DNA of 64,000 nucleotides from Mesorhizobium sp. (GTDB lineage Bacteria; Pseudomonadota; Alphaproteobacteria; Rhizobiales; Rhizobiaceae): NCBI GenBank assembly GCA_004963905.1, contig SUGL01000018.1:1-64000 (forward strand). Reading direction: 5' to 3'. Shown in pieces: positions 46,811 through 55,873 of the stretch. The notes beneath the pieces were generated by a model. That model was given only the letters and a program-made list of their open reading frames with translations, was not told where the DNA came from and did no database searches. Made by a program: the position numbers and the translations under genes. How positions within the stretch are numbered: the first letter of the stretch is position 1; every line of letters begins with the position of its first letter.

Positions 46811-47713
46811 ATGCGTGTATTCTTGACCGGCGCGACCGGTTTCATCGGTTCCAGAATCGTGCCCGAACTTCTCGCCGCCGGGCACCAGGTGCTCGGCCTG
46901 ACGCGCTCCGATGCCGGCGCGCGGTCGCTTATCGCCGCCGGTGCCGAGCCCCATCGCGGCGACCTCGAAGACCTCGACAGCCTGCGCGACGGCGCGGCGA
47001 AATCGGATGCGGTGGTCCACACCGCCTTCGACCATAATTTCTCGAACTTCGTCGCGAATTGCGAGAAGGACAAGCGCGTCATCGAAGCGCTGGGCGGGGC
47101 GCTGGCCGGGTCGGACCGGCTGCTCATCATCACGTCGGGTGTGGGCATGGGCTCGGGCGAGCATGGAGAGCCGGCGAGAGAGGACGTTTTCAACACCGAC
47201 CATCCCAATCCGCGCATCCTGTCCGAGCTCACCGGTGCGGCCATGGCCGAGAAGGGCGTCAAGGTGTCGGTGGTGCGCCTGCCGCAGGTGCATGACACGG
47301 TGAAACAAGGGCTCATTACCCCGCTGATCGCGCAGACGCGCGCCAAGGGCGTGTCGGCCTATCTTGGCGAGGGCCGCAACCGTTGGCCGGCGGCGCATGT
47401 GCTCGATGTCGCGAAGCTCTACCGCCTGGCGCTGGACAAGCAGGACGCCGGCGTGCGCTACAACGCAGTGGCCGAGGAAGGCATTCCGATGCGCGAGGTC
47501 GCGGAAGTGATCGGCGCCGGGCTCGACGTGCCCGTGGTCTCGCTGTCGCAGGAAGAGGCCGCGGACCATTTCGGATGGCTTGCCATGTTCGCGGGCCTCG
47601 ATATGCCGGCCTCGAGCGAATGGACGCGTAAGCATCTCGGCTGGCAGCCGACGGGACCCGGCCTCATCGCCGACCTGGAGCGGATGGATTATTCGCAGGC
47701 GGCCGCGGCATAG
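46811..47713 (+). CDS. Extended SDR / NAD-dependent epimerase-like protein
   Basis: 300-aa NAD(P)-binding protein with MRVFLTGATGFIGSRIVPELLAAGHQVLGLTRS, an extended-SDR start. The canonical YxxxK is not evident; the corresponding stretch is SELTGAAMAEKG. It resembles uncharacterised SDRs often regulated by an adjacent XRE repressor. GGAGACC ribosome-binding site before ATG 46811. Confidence 0.8.
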   Translation: MRVFLTGATGFIGSRIVPELLAAGHQVLGLTRSDAGARSLIAAGAEPHRGDLEDLDSLRDGAAKSDAVVHTAFDHNFSNFVANCEKDKRVIEALGGALAGSDRLLIITSGVGMGSGEHGEPAREDVFNTDHPNPRILSELTGAAMAEKGVKVSVVRLPQVHDTVKQGLITPLIAQTRAKGVSAYLGEGRNRWPAAHVLDVAKLYRLALDKQDAGVRYNAVAEEGIPMREVAEVIGAGLDVPVVSLSQEEAADHFGWLAMFAGLDMPASSEWTRKHLGWQPTGPGLIADLERMDYSQAAAA

Positions 47714-48117
47714 AGTTCCCTCCACAGGGATTTTGAAAGATTGCGGTTTGTCTTGGCGCAAGATTTTCCGTTCATTTCGGTGAAATCAGCGCAAACGCCG
47801 GGGATTGGTTGAAGCCGCCCCAACCTCGTCATTCTATGGCGGAGCAAGGAGCGAAGCGACGCGGCGCAGACCATAGAATCCATGCCGTGACTTGGAAGCG
47901 CCGCCACGGTGCAGAATTCTGCTCCGTTGCACTCCTTGGCGAAGGTAACGGCATGGATTCTAGGGTCTTCGCGACGGAGCTTCGCTCCTGCTCCGCCCTA
48001 GAATGACGATCGCGATGGGCGTTTCGGCCAATCGCCAAGGCATGCCACCTGCCAACGCAAACAGAGCCGGCCGGTCAAAATCCCTGTGCTGTGCCACTAG
48101 CCAGGTCCTGCGGCGGT
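47714..48117. other. 404-bp intergenic region holding an inverted-repeat element
   Basis: Lies between the SDR gene and the GntR gene (convergent). Most of it is the 184-bp element at 47826-48009; the flanks show no coding potential or recognisable site. Confidence 0.75.
47826..48009. repeat. 184-bp inverted-repeat element
   Basis: Arms of about 65 bp (47826-47890 and 47946-48009) are imperfect reverse complements that begin TCGTCATTCTA and share GGCGGAGCA and TAGAATCCATGCCGT. The middle is unique. No transposase. Related in its CGTCATTC(TA/CA)GGGCGGAGC core to the small element at 38703-38751. Confidence 0.85.
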
Positions 48118-48843
48118 TCAGCGACCCGGCTGGACCGCCGTCCGCAGCAGATCGGCCAGGCTGTCCGACTTCTCCACCTTGTCGGTGAGATCGAGCCCGG
48201 ACAGCAGATCGACCAGGTGGCTGTTCATCAGGGCCGCGGCGTCGGCGCTGTTGCCGGCTTCGATCGCGTCGACCAGCGCATGGTGGGCGTGCTTCTCGCA
48301 GGTCGCGTCGCGGCGCTTCCAATAAAGCGCGATGATCAGCGAGGAATGCGAGACGAGATCGCGCACGAAATTGGTGAACACCGAATGCGCGGCGATCTCG
48401 GCGATGCCGACATGGAAGCGCGCAGACAGCATGATGGCGTCGCTGTCGCGACCGTCGTGCAGCGCCTCGTGCTCCTTCTCCAAGTGTGCCCGCAATTGCG
48501 CGATGTCGGACGGCACGGCCGCCTTGGCGGCGAGCGCTGCGACCTTGGGCTCGATCAAAGCCCTCGCCTCGAACACTTCCCGTGCCTCGATCTTCGACGG
48601 TTGGGCGACGAAGGCGCCGCGATTGGGTTCCAGCCGTGCCAGCCGGTCATGCGCGAGCGCCTGCAAGGCGGAGCGGACGACGGTGCGGCTCACCGAATAG
48701 ATCGACGCCAGCTCGTCCTCCGGCAGCTTGGTGCCCGGCGCGAGGCGATGGCCGACGATCGCATCCCTCAGCCCGTAGTAGATCGGCGACCAGCGCGCTG
48801 CCGGCTTGTCGTCGCGATCGTCTTCCCTGAGTACCGTCAACAT
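48118..48843 (-). CDS. GntR-family regulator (FCD type)
   Basis: 241-aa regulator from ATG 48843. N-terminal winged helix RDAIVGHRLAPGTKLPEDELASIYSVSRTVVRSALQALAHDRLARLEPNRGAFV, then an FCD all-helical effector domain from about residue 85. An upstream in-frame start adds 19 unrelated residues. It sits next to the racemase-Liv operon on the same strand and is its likely regulator. Confidence 0.88.
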   Translation of the reverse strand: MLTVLREDDRDDKPAARWSPIYYGLRDAIVGHRLAPGTKLPEDELASIYSVSRTVVRSALQALAHDRLARLEPNRGAFVAQPSKIEAREVFEARALIEPKVAALAAKAAVPSDIAQLRAHLEKEHEALHDGRDSDAIMLSARFHVGIAEIAAHSVFTNFVRDLVSHSSLIIALYWKRRDATCEKHAHHALVDAIEAGNSADAAALMNSHLVDLLSGLDLTDKVEKSDSLADLLRTAVQPGR

Positions 48844-48951
48844 GCTTTCAATGCGCAGGCCCGATCCGGCCCGATCTGCCCCCAAATCGTCAGCGGCCAA
48901 CCCAATCTAATGTCGCCCGCGCCCCGGTCAATCCCGCCAGGATCCGACGCC

Positions 48952-49698
48952 CTAGCCCGGCGAACCGGCTTCCATGGGCGAGGCCGAGGCAAATATGCCG
49001 GCGAAACGCTTGCCGCGCGGTGTCGCATAGCCGCCGACTTTCGATGTCTTCAGGCCCACCTTGAACAGTCCTTCGGCCAGCGTCACCGCGCAGACGACGC
49101 CGTCGAGCACGGGAACGCCGTGCTCTTCCGACAGGCTGTGCGCGAGGTCCGCCATGCCGGCGCAGCCCAGCACGATCGCTTCGGCCCGATCCTCGTGGAT
49201 GGCGCGCGCGATCTCCTCCGAGATCCTGTGCCTCGCGTTCGAGCCGGGCCGTTCGAGGTCGAGCACGGCGACTTCGGACGAACGCACTTTCGCGCAGCGC
49301 GAGACGAGACCGTATTTCGCCAGATTGTGCTCGATGGCGGGAACCGAGCGGGCAAGCGTGGTGACGACGCTGAACTTGCCGGCGACAAGGCTGGCGAGGT
49401 GGAAGGCCGCCTCGCCGATGCCGATGACCGGAGCCTCGGTAGCGCAACGCGCGGCGTCGAGCCCGGTGTCGTCGAAGCACGCGATCACATAGGCGTCCGC
49501 CGCCGGCGCCTTGGCCATCTCGGCGATGATGCCCGGAATGGCGAAGACCTCGTCGAAATAGCCCTCGATGCTCGGCGGACCGTCGGTCGGATTGACGGCG
49601 ATGATTTCGGTGCCCGCCGCCGCGACGCTCGTCGCGGCCTGACCGATCTTGGCGGTCATCGATGCCGTCGTGTTGGGATTAATGACGAGTATGCGCAT
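48952..49698 (-). CDS. Asp/Glu/hydantoin racemase family protein
   Basis: 248-aa racemase. MRILVINPNTTASMTAKI start, catalytic cysteine regions YVIACFDDTGLDAAR and AIVLGCAGMADLAHSL, typical of hydantoin racemases (HyuE/HyuA) and allantoin racemases. It follows livF by 11 bp on the same strand, so the imported compound is probably a hydantoin-like or amino-acid derivative. No hydantoinase is present in the window. Confidence 0.87.
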   Translation of the reverse strand: MRILVINPNTTASMTAKIGQAATSVAAAGTEIIAVNPTDGPPSIEGYFDEVFAIPGIIAEMAKAPAADAYVIACFDDTGLDAARCATEAPVIGIGEAAFHLASLVAGKFSVVTTLARSVPAIEHNLAKYGLVSRCAKVRSSEVAVLDLERPGSNARHRISEEIARAIHEDRAEAIVLGCAGMADLAHSLSEEHGVPVLDGVVCAVTLAEGLFKVGLKTSKVGGYATPRGKRFAGIFASASPMEAGSPG

Positions 49699-49709
49699 TA
49701 AAATCAGCC

Positions 49710-50432
49710 TCAGATCTCGCCGCCGAGATAAAGACGCTTGACCCTGTCGTCGGTCAGCAATTCGGCGGAGTTGCCGCTCAGCGCGACGCTGCCGGTGGTC
49801 AACGCATAGGCGCGCTGCGAGATGCGGAGCGCCATGCGCGAATTCTGCTCGACCAGCAGAACGCTGACCTTTTCGTCGCGGTTGATGGCGACGATCGAGC
49901 GGGCGATGTCCTGGACGAGCTTTGGCGCGACGCCGAGCGACGGCTCGTCGAGCAGCAGAAGCTTCGGCTTCGCCATCAGCGCGCGGCCGATGACCAGCAT
50001 CTGCTGCTCGCCGCCGCTCATCGTTCCGGCGGCTTGCGAAAAGCGCTCCTTCAGCCGGGGAAAGCGCCCCAGCACCATCTCCATCGTCGCGGCGATCTCG
50101 GATTTGCTGGAACGGGTGAAGGCGCCCATCAAAAGGTTGTCCCTCACCGTCATGAAGGGAAAGACGCGCCGCCCTTCCGGCACCATGGCGATGCCCATCT
50201 TGACGATCTCGTCCGGCGCGGCGCCGTCGATGCGCTTGCCGTTGTAATGGATCTCGCCGGACCTGATCCTGTTCAGACCGGTGATGGCGCGAAGGATCGA
50301 CGACTTGCCGGCGCCGTTGGCGCCGATCAGCGCGACGGTCTCGCCCTCGTTGACCTCCAGCGAGACGCCCTTCAGCGCGTAGACGTGATCGTAATAGAGC
50401 TCGACGCCGGCGAAGTTCAGGATCTGGTTCAT
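49710..50432 (-). CDS. livF: Liv-type ABC importer ATPase 2 (LivF-like)
   Basis: 240-aa ATPase with Walker A GANGAGKSS, signature MSGGEQQMLVIGRAL and Walker B LLLLDEPSLGVAPKLVQ, the LivF pattern. Its 3' neighbour is the racemase and its 5' neighbour livG overlaps it by 4 bp. Part of a complete HAAT-family importer 49710-54351. Confidence 0.9.
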   Translation of the reverse strand: MNQILNFAGVELYYDHVYALKGVSLEVNEGETVALIGANGAGKSSILRAITGLNRIRSGEIHYNGKRIDGAAPDEIVKMGIAMVPEGRRVFPFMTVRDNLLMGAFTRSSKSEIAATMEMVLGRFPRLKERFSQAAGTMSGGEQQMLVIGRALMAKPKLLLLDEPSLGVAPKLVQDIARSIVAINRDEKVSVLLVEQNSRMALRISQRAYALTTGSVALSGNSAELLTDDRVKRLYLGGEI

Positions 50433-51208
50433 AGGCCGATCGCCTCGTCTTCGCTGCCGAGATAGGCTTCGATGACCTTCTCGTTGGCCTGGATCTCCGA
50501 CGGCGTTCCCTCGGCGATCCTCTGCCCGAAATTGAGAACCACGATGCGGTCCGAGATCTTCATCACGGCCGGCATGTCGTGCTCGACGAGCAGGATGGTG
50601 AGGCCGAGATCGCGGAGGCGCCGCACCATCGCCACCATGCGCATCGTCTCTTCATGGTTCATGCCGGCGAAGGGCTCGTCGAGCAGCAGGATGGAAGGGT
50701 TGGTGGCGAGGCCGATGGCGATGCCCAGCGCCCGCAAATGGCCATGCGGCAGGTTGCGGGCGATCTCGTTGGCAAGCGGGGCCAGGCCGAGCAGCACCAG
50801 GATCTCGTCGGCGGATTGCCCGAAGGCCGCCTCGTCGGCCTTGGCCGCGCCGGTGCCGAGGAAGAAGCCGACGAGGCTCGCTTTCGAGCGCAGATGGTGC
50901 GCGATGACGACGTTGTCGCGCACGCTCATGTTCTTGAAGATTGTCGTTTCCTGGAAGGTGCGCACGACGCCCTTGCGGGCGGCGATATGCGGCGCCATGC
51001 CGGAGATGCGCTCGCCCTTCAGGCGCACCTCGCCCGATGTCGGCCTGAGGAACGACGAGATCAGCTTGAACAGCGTCGACTTGCCGGCGCCGTTCGGACC
51101 GATCACCGACAGGATCTCCTTCTCGCGCACCGAGAAGGAGACGTTGTTGACCGCGACGAGACCGCCGAAGCGCTTGGTGATGCCGGAGACTTCGAGCATT
51201 TCGGCCAT
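50429..51208 (-). CDS. livG: Liv-type ABC importer ATPase 1 (LivG-like)
   Basis: 259-aa ATPase with Walker A GPNGAGKST and Walker B SILLLDEPFAGMNHEE. The signature stretch reads NLPHGHLRALGIAIGLA rather than the canonical LSYGQQRRLEIARAL, so the motif is degenerate here. Otherwise LivG-like in length and context. Overlaps livF by 4 bp and follows livM by 3 bp. Confidence 0.87.
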   Translation of the reverse strand: MAEMLEVSGITKRFGGLVAVNNVSFSVREKEILSVIGPNGAGKSTLFKLISSFLRPTSGEVRLKGERISGMAPHIAARKGVVRTFQETTIFKNMSVRDNVVIAHHLRSKASLVGFFLGTGAAKADEAAFGQSADEILVLLGLAPLANEIARNLPHGHLRALGIAIGLATNPSILLLDEPFAGMNHEETMRMVAMVRRLRDLGLTILLVEHDMPAVMKISDRIVVLNFGQRIAEGTPSEIQANEKVIEAYLGSEDEAIGL

Positions 51209-51211
51209 GGC

Positions 51212-52192
51212 TCAAGCCTTCTTCCGGGTCGGGACAGTGAGGCTGAGCAGGCCGTTTGGCAGCACCAGCATCAGCACGATCATCAGGCCGGAATAGATGA
51301 GCAGCTGGAACTGCCCGGTCTGGAACAAAAGGTCCCAGCCGAAATAGAGCACCAGCGTTCCGAGCATCGGCCCGAAGACGTAGCCGAGACCGCCGAGGAA
51401 GCAGTTCAGCATGAAGTTGACGGAATCGGTAACCGTGAAGCTCGACGGATAGATCGACTGCGAGATGGCGGCGAAGATGGCGCCGGCGACACCACCGAAG
51501 AAAGACGACACCGCATAGGCGATGACGCGCAGATAGGCGATGTTGACGCCGATCGAGGAGGCAAGCTCCTCATTCTGCTGCAGCGACTGGCAGAGCTTGC
51601 CGATGCGCGAATGCACCAGCCGGTACATCACGCCGAAGCAGATCACCATCAGCGTTACCGCCAGCAGGTAGAAGGCGAGCCGCGAGTTCTGCAGCGTGGC
51701 GAAATCCGGGATGATGGTCAGGCCGAAGACCGACAGCGCGCCTGGCAGCGGGATGCTGACGATGCCCTTGGCGCCGTTGGTGATCGGCAGCGCCAGAGCC
51801 AACAGCCGCGCCACCTCGGTCAGCGTCAGCGTCACCATGGCGAAATAGACGCCGCGCAGCCTGAGGATCGGCAGGCCGATCAGCACGCTAGCGGCGGCGC
51901 AGAACAGACCGGCCACGGGCAGCGTCAGCCAGAACGACCAGCCATGATTCATGACCAGTATGGCCGAGACGTAGCCGCCCATAAGCGCGTAGGCGCCCTG
52001 GCCGATATTGATGCGGCCGATATAGAAGGTGAGCCACACGCCGGCGCTGGCGATGCTGAGCAGCGCCACCGAGGTCAGCGTGTAGTAGAGGTCGATGCGG
52101 CCGCTTGCCGAGATCGCGGCCGGCACGGCGACGAAGACGATCGCCAAAAACGCCGCGACCGAAGCGATTTTCATGTTGCGATTGCGGGTCAT
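51212..52192 (-). CDS. livM: Liv-type ABC importer permease 2 (LivM-like)
   Basis: 326-aa permease. About nine to ten hydrophobic segments, with the family motif YALMGGYVSAILVMN and the EAA-like loop GKLCQSLQQNEELASSIGVNIAYLRVIAYAVSSFFGGVAGAI. It is downstream of livH by 7 bp. Confidence 0.88.
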   Translation of the reverse strand: MTRNRNMKIASVAAFLAIVFVAVPAAISASGRIDLYYTLTSVALLSIASAGVWLTFYIGRINIGQGAYALMGGYVSAILVMNHGWSFWLTLPVAGLFCAAASVLIGLPILRLRGVYFAMVTLTLTEVARLLALALPITNGAKGIVSIPLPGALSVFGLTIIPDFATLQNSRLAFYLLAVTLMVICFGVMYRLVHSRIGKLCQSLQQNEELASSIGVNIAYLRVIAYAVSSFFGGVAGAIFAAISQSIYPSSFTVTDSVNFMLNCFLGGLGYVFGPMLGTLVLYFGWDLLFQTGQFQLLIYSGLMIVLMLVLPNGLLSLTVPTRKKA

Positions 52193-52199
52193 GGCGCGC

Positions 52200-53066
52200 T
52201 CAACCCCACGGCTTGCCCATCAGCCCGTTGGGGCGGATCGACAGGAACACCATCAGGGCGGCGAAGATGACGAGATAGGTGACGTCGCCATATTCACGCA
52301 GCACGGTCAGGCCGACCGACTCCATCATGCCGAGGATGAAGCCGCCGGCGATCGCGCCACCAACCACGCCGGCGCCGCCGATCATCACCATCAGGAAGGC
52401 CTTGATCGAGATCGGGCCGCCGATGCCGGAATTGACGCCGGTGATCGTGACCAGCAGGCCGCCGACGACGCCCGCCAGCATGGCGCCCATGGCAAAACCG
52501 ATCATCGAATAACGGTCGACCCGCACACCCATCAGTTGGGCGGCGACTCGGTCCTGGGCGAGCGCGCGCATGGCGCGGCCGACGCGGCTGTATTGCATGT
52601 AAAGCACGAAGGCGGCGATGAAGACGATGGCCAAGGCGCCGACGACCAGCCGGTCGTAGGGCATGATGATGCCGGCCTGGTTGAAGACGCCCTTGACGAT
52701 CTTGGGGACGCCGCGCTGCTTCTCGCCGAACATGAGCAGGATGACGGCGTCGAAGAAGAAGGCCGTCGCCGCGGCGAGCAGCATGGTGCTCTCCTCGCGA
52801 TGGCTGCGCCGGATGACGGTGCGAAAGAGGAATTTCTCCATCAGCGCGCCGATCACGGCGAGTGTGGCGCCGGAGGCCAAGAGCGCCACGACGAAAGGCA
52901 GGCCGAGCTGGCCGTAGACTGTGTAGGTGATGAACCCGCCCAGCACGTACATCTGCCCGTGGGCGAAGTTGAGCACGTTCATCAGGGCGAAGATCAAGGT
53001 GAGGCCCAGCGCGATCAGCGCATATTGGGCACCGAGATACAATCCGTTGGCGATGACCTGTTCCAT
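52200..53066 (-). CDS. livH: Liv-type ABC importer permease 1 (LivH-like)
   Basis: 288-aa permease from ATG 53066 (MEQVIANGLYLGAQYALIALGLTLIFALMNVLNFAHGQ, the classic LivH start); the frame is open 190 bp further but is not family sequence there. EAA-like loop VGRAMRALAQDRVAAQLMGVRVDRYSMIGFAMGAM. Confidence 0.9.
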   Translation of the reverse strand: MEQVIANGLYLGAQYALIALGLTLIFALMNVLNFAHGQMYVLGGFITYTVYGQLGLPFVVALLASGATLAVIGALMEKFLFRTVIRRSHREESTMLLAAATAFFFDAVILLMFGEKQRGVPKIVKGVFNQAGIIMPYDRLVVGALAIVFIAAFVLYMQYSRVGRAMRALAQDRVAAQLMGVRVDRYSMIGFAMGAMLAGVVGGLLVTITGVNSGIGGPISIKAFLMVMIGGAGVVGGAIAGGFILGMMESVGLTVLREYGDVTYLVIFAALMVFLSIRPNGLMGKPWG

Positions 53067-53148
53067 GGAGACCTTCGATCGTCCGCGGGGTCCGGAGCAT
53101 TGCCCGGACCCCCGGTATGCGGGAGGAAGTAACCTTAGGAACCTAACC

Positions 53149-54351
53149 CTAGTCGACGGAGCCGACGAACAGGGTCTGGAAAGCACCGTCCTTGTATTCG
53201 TTGACCACCATCGGCACGGCGAGCTGACGCTTCTGGCCGAAGGAGGTCGAGCCGACATAGCTCAGCTTGGCGTCGCCCTTCAGGAAGGGATTGGGCGCCG
53301 AGAACGTGTCCATCGTCTTCTTGAATTCCGCGACGTCGTTGATGGCGGCGGGATTGGCCTTCAGCGTGTCGAGGATGTATTCCAGCGCGTAGACCTTGGT
53401 GTTGGACTCGTCGTTATATTCGCCGAACATCTTGGTGTAGCGGGCGACGAACTCCTTCATCTCGTCGGAAGCGATTTCCGGCGTCGAGGCGCCGCCGACG
53501 GAGATGAAGCCGTTGGCGTATTCACCGGCGCCCTCTTCCAGAACCTTGGCGTCCTGCGCGGTTTCGGTCGAGATCAGGCCCTCGTAGCCGAGCTCGCGGG
53601 CGGCGCGGATGAGCAGCGGCGCGTTGGCCGGCGCCACGCCGGACAGCACCAGCAGGTCGGGCTTCAGCGCGACGATCGGCGTCAGCACCGGCGTGAAATC
53701 GCGCGTGTCGTTCTGGTAGGTGTCGTTCTGGGCGACGACCTGAAGCCCGAGCGCCTTGGCCGCCTCGACGCCGCTGTCGCGCTGGCTGAGCGGGTCGGAT
53801 TCATTCGCGGCGACAAAGGCGATGGTCTTCACGCCCTTGTTTTCCTTGAGATATTTGTAGATCGCCGGGCCTGACTGGTAGTTGGCGATCATGCCCAGCA
53901 CGGCATTCGAAGCCGGCTTCTGGTAGAGGGCTTTCGGGAAGGCGTAGGGGAAATAGATGATGCCGTTGGACTCTGCGACAGGGCGCACCGCGGCCGCGCC
54001 ATCATCGACATTCGGCCCGACGACATAGTGGATGCCTTCCTGCGCCATCTTTTCCATGCCGGCGATGGCGCGCTTGGGATCCTTCTGGTCGTCGAAGGTG
54101 ACGATGTTGATGTTGTAGGTGTCGTCGCCGATCTTGACGCCGCCTTTTTCGTTGAGCCAGGCGGCGCGCGTCTGCATCGAGCGCACATTGGACGTGCCCC
54201 AGGCGGCGGCGGGGCCGCTGGTGACGCCAACGAAGCCTATCTTCAATTCCTTGTTTCCAGCCTGCGCGGATGGGATGGCGATAGCGGCAATGGCCAGGGT
54301 CGAGACGGCGCCAAGCACCATCGATTTCAGAGTCGAGCGTCGATTGATCAT
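53149..54351 (-). CDS. Liv-type ABC importer substrate-binding protein
   Basis: 400-aa Peripla_BP_6 protein. Signal peptide with MINRRSTLKSMVLGAVSTLAIAAIAIPSAQA, then ELKIGFVGVTSGPAAAWGTSNVRSMQTRAAWLNEKGG, and the typical VTFDDQKDPKRAIAGMEKM. Substrate could be a branched-chain amino acid, amide or hydantoin-type compound; the racemase in the operon argues against simple leucine uptake. Confidence 0.88.
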   Translation of the reverse strand: MINRRSTLKSMVLGAVSTLAIAAIAIPSAQAGNKELKIGFVGVTSGPAAAWGTSNVRSMQTRAAWLNEKGGVKIGDDTYNINIVTFDDQKDPKRAIAGMEKMAQEGIHYVVGPNVDDGAAAVRPVAESNGIIYFPYAFPKALYQKPASNAVLGMIANYQSGPAIYKYLKENKGVKTIAFVAANESDPLSQRDSGVEAAKALGLQVVAQNDTYQNDTRDFTPVLTPIVALKPDLLVLSGVAPANAPLLIRAARELGYEGLISTETAQDAKVLEEGAGEYANGFISVGGASTPEIASDEMKEFVARYTKMFGEYNDESNTKVYALEYILDTLKANPAAINDVAEFKKTMDTFSAPNPFLKGDAKLSYVGSTSFGQKRQLAVPMVVNEYKDGAFQTLFVGSVD

Positions 54352-54631
54352 TTGCAGGTTCCCTTCTGGTTATCGCGCCTTGTGTTTTTCGTTGGATGGC
54401 GCGGATAGCCTAAGGGAAACCGGCTATGACGGATTGTCAACATCTTTCTTAATTATTGTATACAATATTTGGAGCAGATGTGTGCGATGGTTCGAGCCAC
54501 GCGCTGCGCAACCGCCGAAAACAGGCGGGCATGCCTCGGCCAACCCGATCAGCAATTGATGGAGAGGGGCAAAAGCAGGCGCAGCTTATCGAGGCCAGGC
54601 CGCGCGCAAAGAACAACCGCGCGTCGAGCGG

Positions 54632-54907
54632 CTATTTTCCGCAATGATGGTCGTTGATCTTGTTCAGCGCGTTCGCGTCCGGTCCGGTCCGGTGATAGGA
54701 GCAGGCGCCCGCCGCCGAGGTGACCAGCATGGCGTCATAGTAGCGCGGACCGCCGAACAGGATGTCGATGAGGTCGCCTTCGGCCGGAACGTAGCGTTCC
54801 TGCTCGACGGGGCGATGGTGGTACCGGTGGCCGGCGAATGCCGGGGCGGACATGGCAACGGCCGCGGCCAGAACGACAGCGGAGATCGCTAGGTTTTTCG
54901 TCGTCAT
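54632..54907 (-). CDS. Small secreted His-rich protein of unknown function
   Basis: 91 aa from ATG 54907; signal peptide with MTTKNLAISAVVLAAAVAMSAPAFA and a mature part of about 65 aa beginning GHRYHHRP. It has two cysteines (ACSYH and HHCGK) and many His, which could form a disulfide or bind metal. A longer start at 54961 is possible but would give an unusual N-terminus. No family recognised. Neighbours (Liv importer, ECF41) do not suggest a role. Confidence 0.6.
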   Translation of the reverse strand: MTTKNLAISAVVLAAAVAMSAPAFAGHRYHHRPVEQERYVPAEGDLIDILFGGPRYYDAMLVTSAAGACSYHRTGPDANALNKINDHHCGK

Positions 54908-55015
54908 CGTCAGCAACCCTTCTGGCCATCCGGTATCCAAACATATAGCCAAAATCGCCAACGGAACAAAGGTTCCGTCGACAGCCGTGCAGGGTCTCTC
55001 GGCCAGTTGCGATCG

Positions 55016-55873
55016 CTAATGCAGATGCTTCAGCTTGTCGGGATTGCGCATCACATAGATCGCGGTGATCTTGCCGTTCTCGATGTCCAGCGCGGTCGTC
55101 TGAAGCTCGCCGTCGGACTCGCGCGTGACGAAGCCGGGCAGCCCGTTGATGAAGCCGAAACGGACGAGTTGCGAGCGATTGTCCTTAAGCCAGGCGACGA
55201 CGGTCTCGTATTGCTTCATGACCGCATCGTAGCCGAAGACCGGCGCGATAGCCGCCGGGCGCTTGCCGCCGCCGTCGGCGTGAGCGCTGACATCGGCGCT
55301 CAGCAGAGCGCCCAGCGCCTTCATGTCGCCGCTGCGCGAGGCGTTGAAGAAGGCCTCGGCAAGCTCGAGCCCACGCTCTTTCTCGACCTTGAAACGCGGC
55401 CGCGCCTCGCGGACGTGGCTGCGCGCGCGGGCGGCGAGCTGGCGACAGGCGGCCGGATCGCGGTCGATCTCGGTCGCCACTTCCTCGAATTGCAGCCCGA
55501 ACACGTCGTGCAGCAGGAAGGCCGCCCGCTCGAGCGGCGACAGGCGCTCCAGCGCCAGCATCAGCGGCAAGGTGACGTCGTCCGCCTCGTCCTCTTCGAC
55601 GACGGGATCGGGAAGCCATGAGCCGACATAGGTCTCGCGCTGGCGGCGGGCGGATTTGAGCTGGTCGAGGCAGAGCCGCGTGACCGTGCGGCGCAGGAAC
55701 GCCTCGGGCTCGCGCACCTCGGCACGGTCGGCCCTCATCCAGCGGATGAAGGCCTCCTGCACCATGTCCTCGGCATCGGCCACCGAGCCGAGCATACGGT
55801 AGGCGACCCGCATGAGCTTCGGGCGCAGCGGCTCGAAGGCCGCGGCCGCGCGTTCGGATGCCGGCTCCGCCAT
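55016..55873 (-). CDS. ECF41-type RNA polymerase sigma factor
   Basis: 285-aa sigma factor: region 2 (FEPLRPKLMRVAYRMLGSVADAEDMVQEAFIRW, residues 13-45), region 4 (LERLSPLERAAFLLHDVFGLQFEEVATEIDRDPAACRQLAARAR, ~108-151) and a C-terminal SnoaL-like domain. The ECF41 hallmarks are present: linker YVGSWLPDP (82-90), DGGGK (200-204) and NPDKL (277-281). In this group the C-terminal extension controls activity in place of an anti-sigma factor. The gene overlaps the upstream AhpD-like gene by 1 bp. Confidence 0.9.
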   Translation of the reverse strand: MAEPASERAAAAFEPLRPKLMRVAYRMLGSVADAEDMVQEAFIRWMRADRAEVREPEAFLRRTVTRLCLDQLKSARRQRETYVGSWLPDPVVEEDEADDVTLPLMLALERLSPLERAAFLLHDVFGLQFEEVATEIDRDPAACRQLAARARSHVREARPRFKVEKERGLELAEAFFNASRSGDMKALGALLSADVSAHADGGGKRPAAIAPVFGYDAVMKQYETVVAWLKDNRSQLVRFGFINGLPGFVTRESDGELQTTALDIENGKITAIYVMRNPDKLKHLH

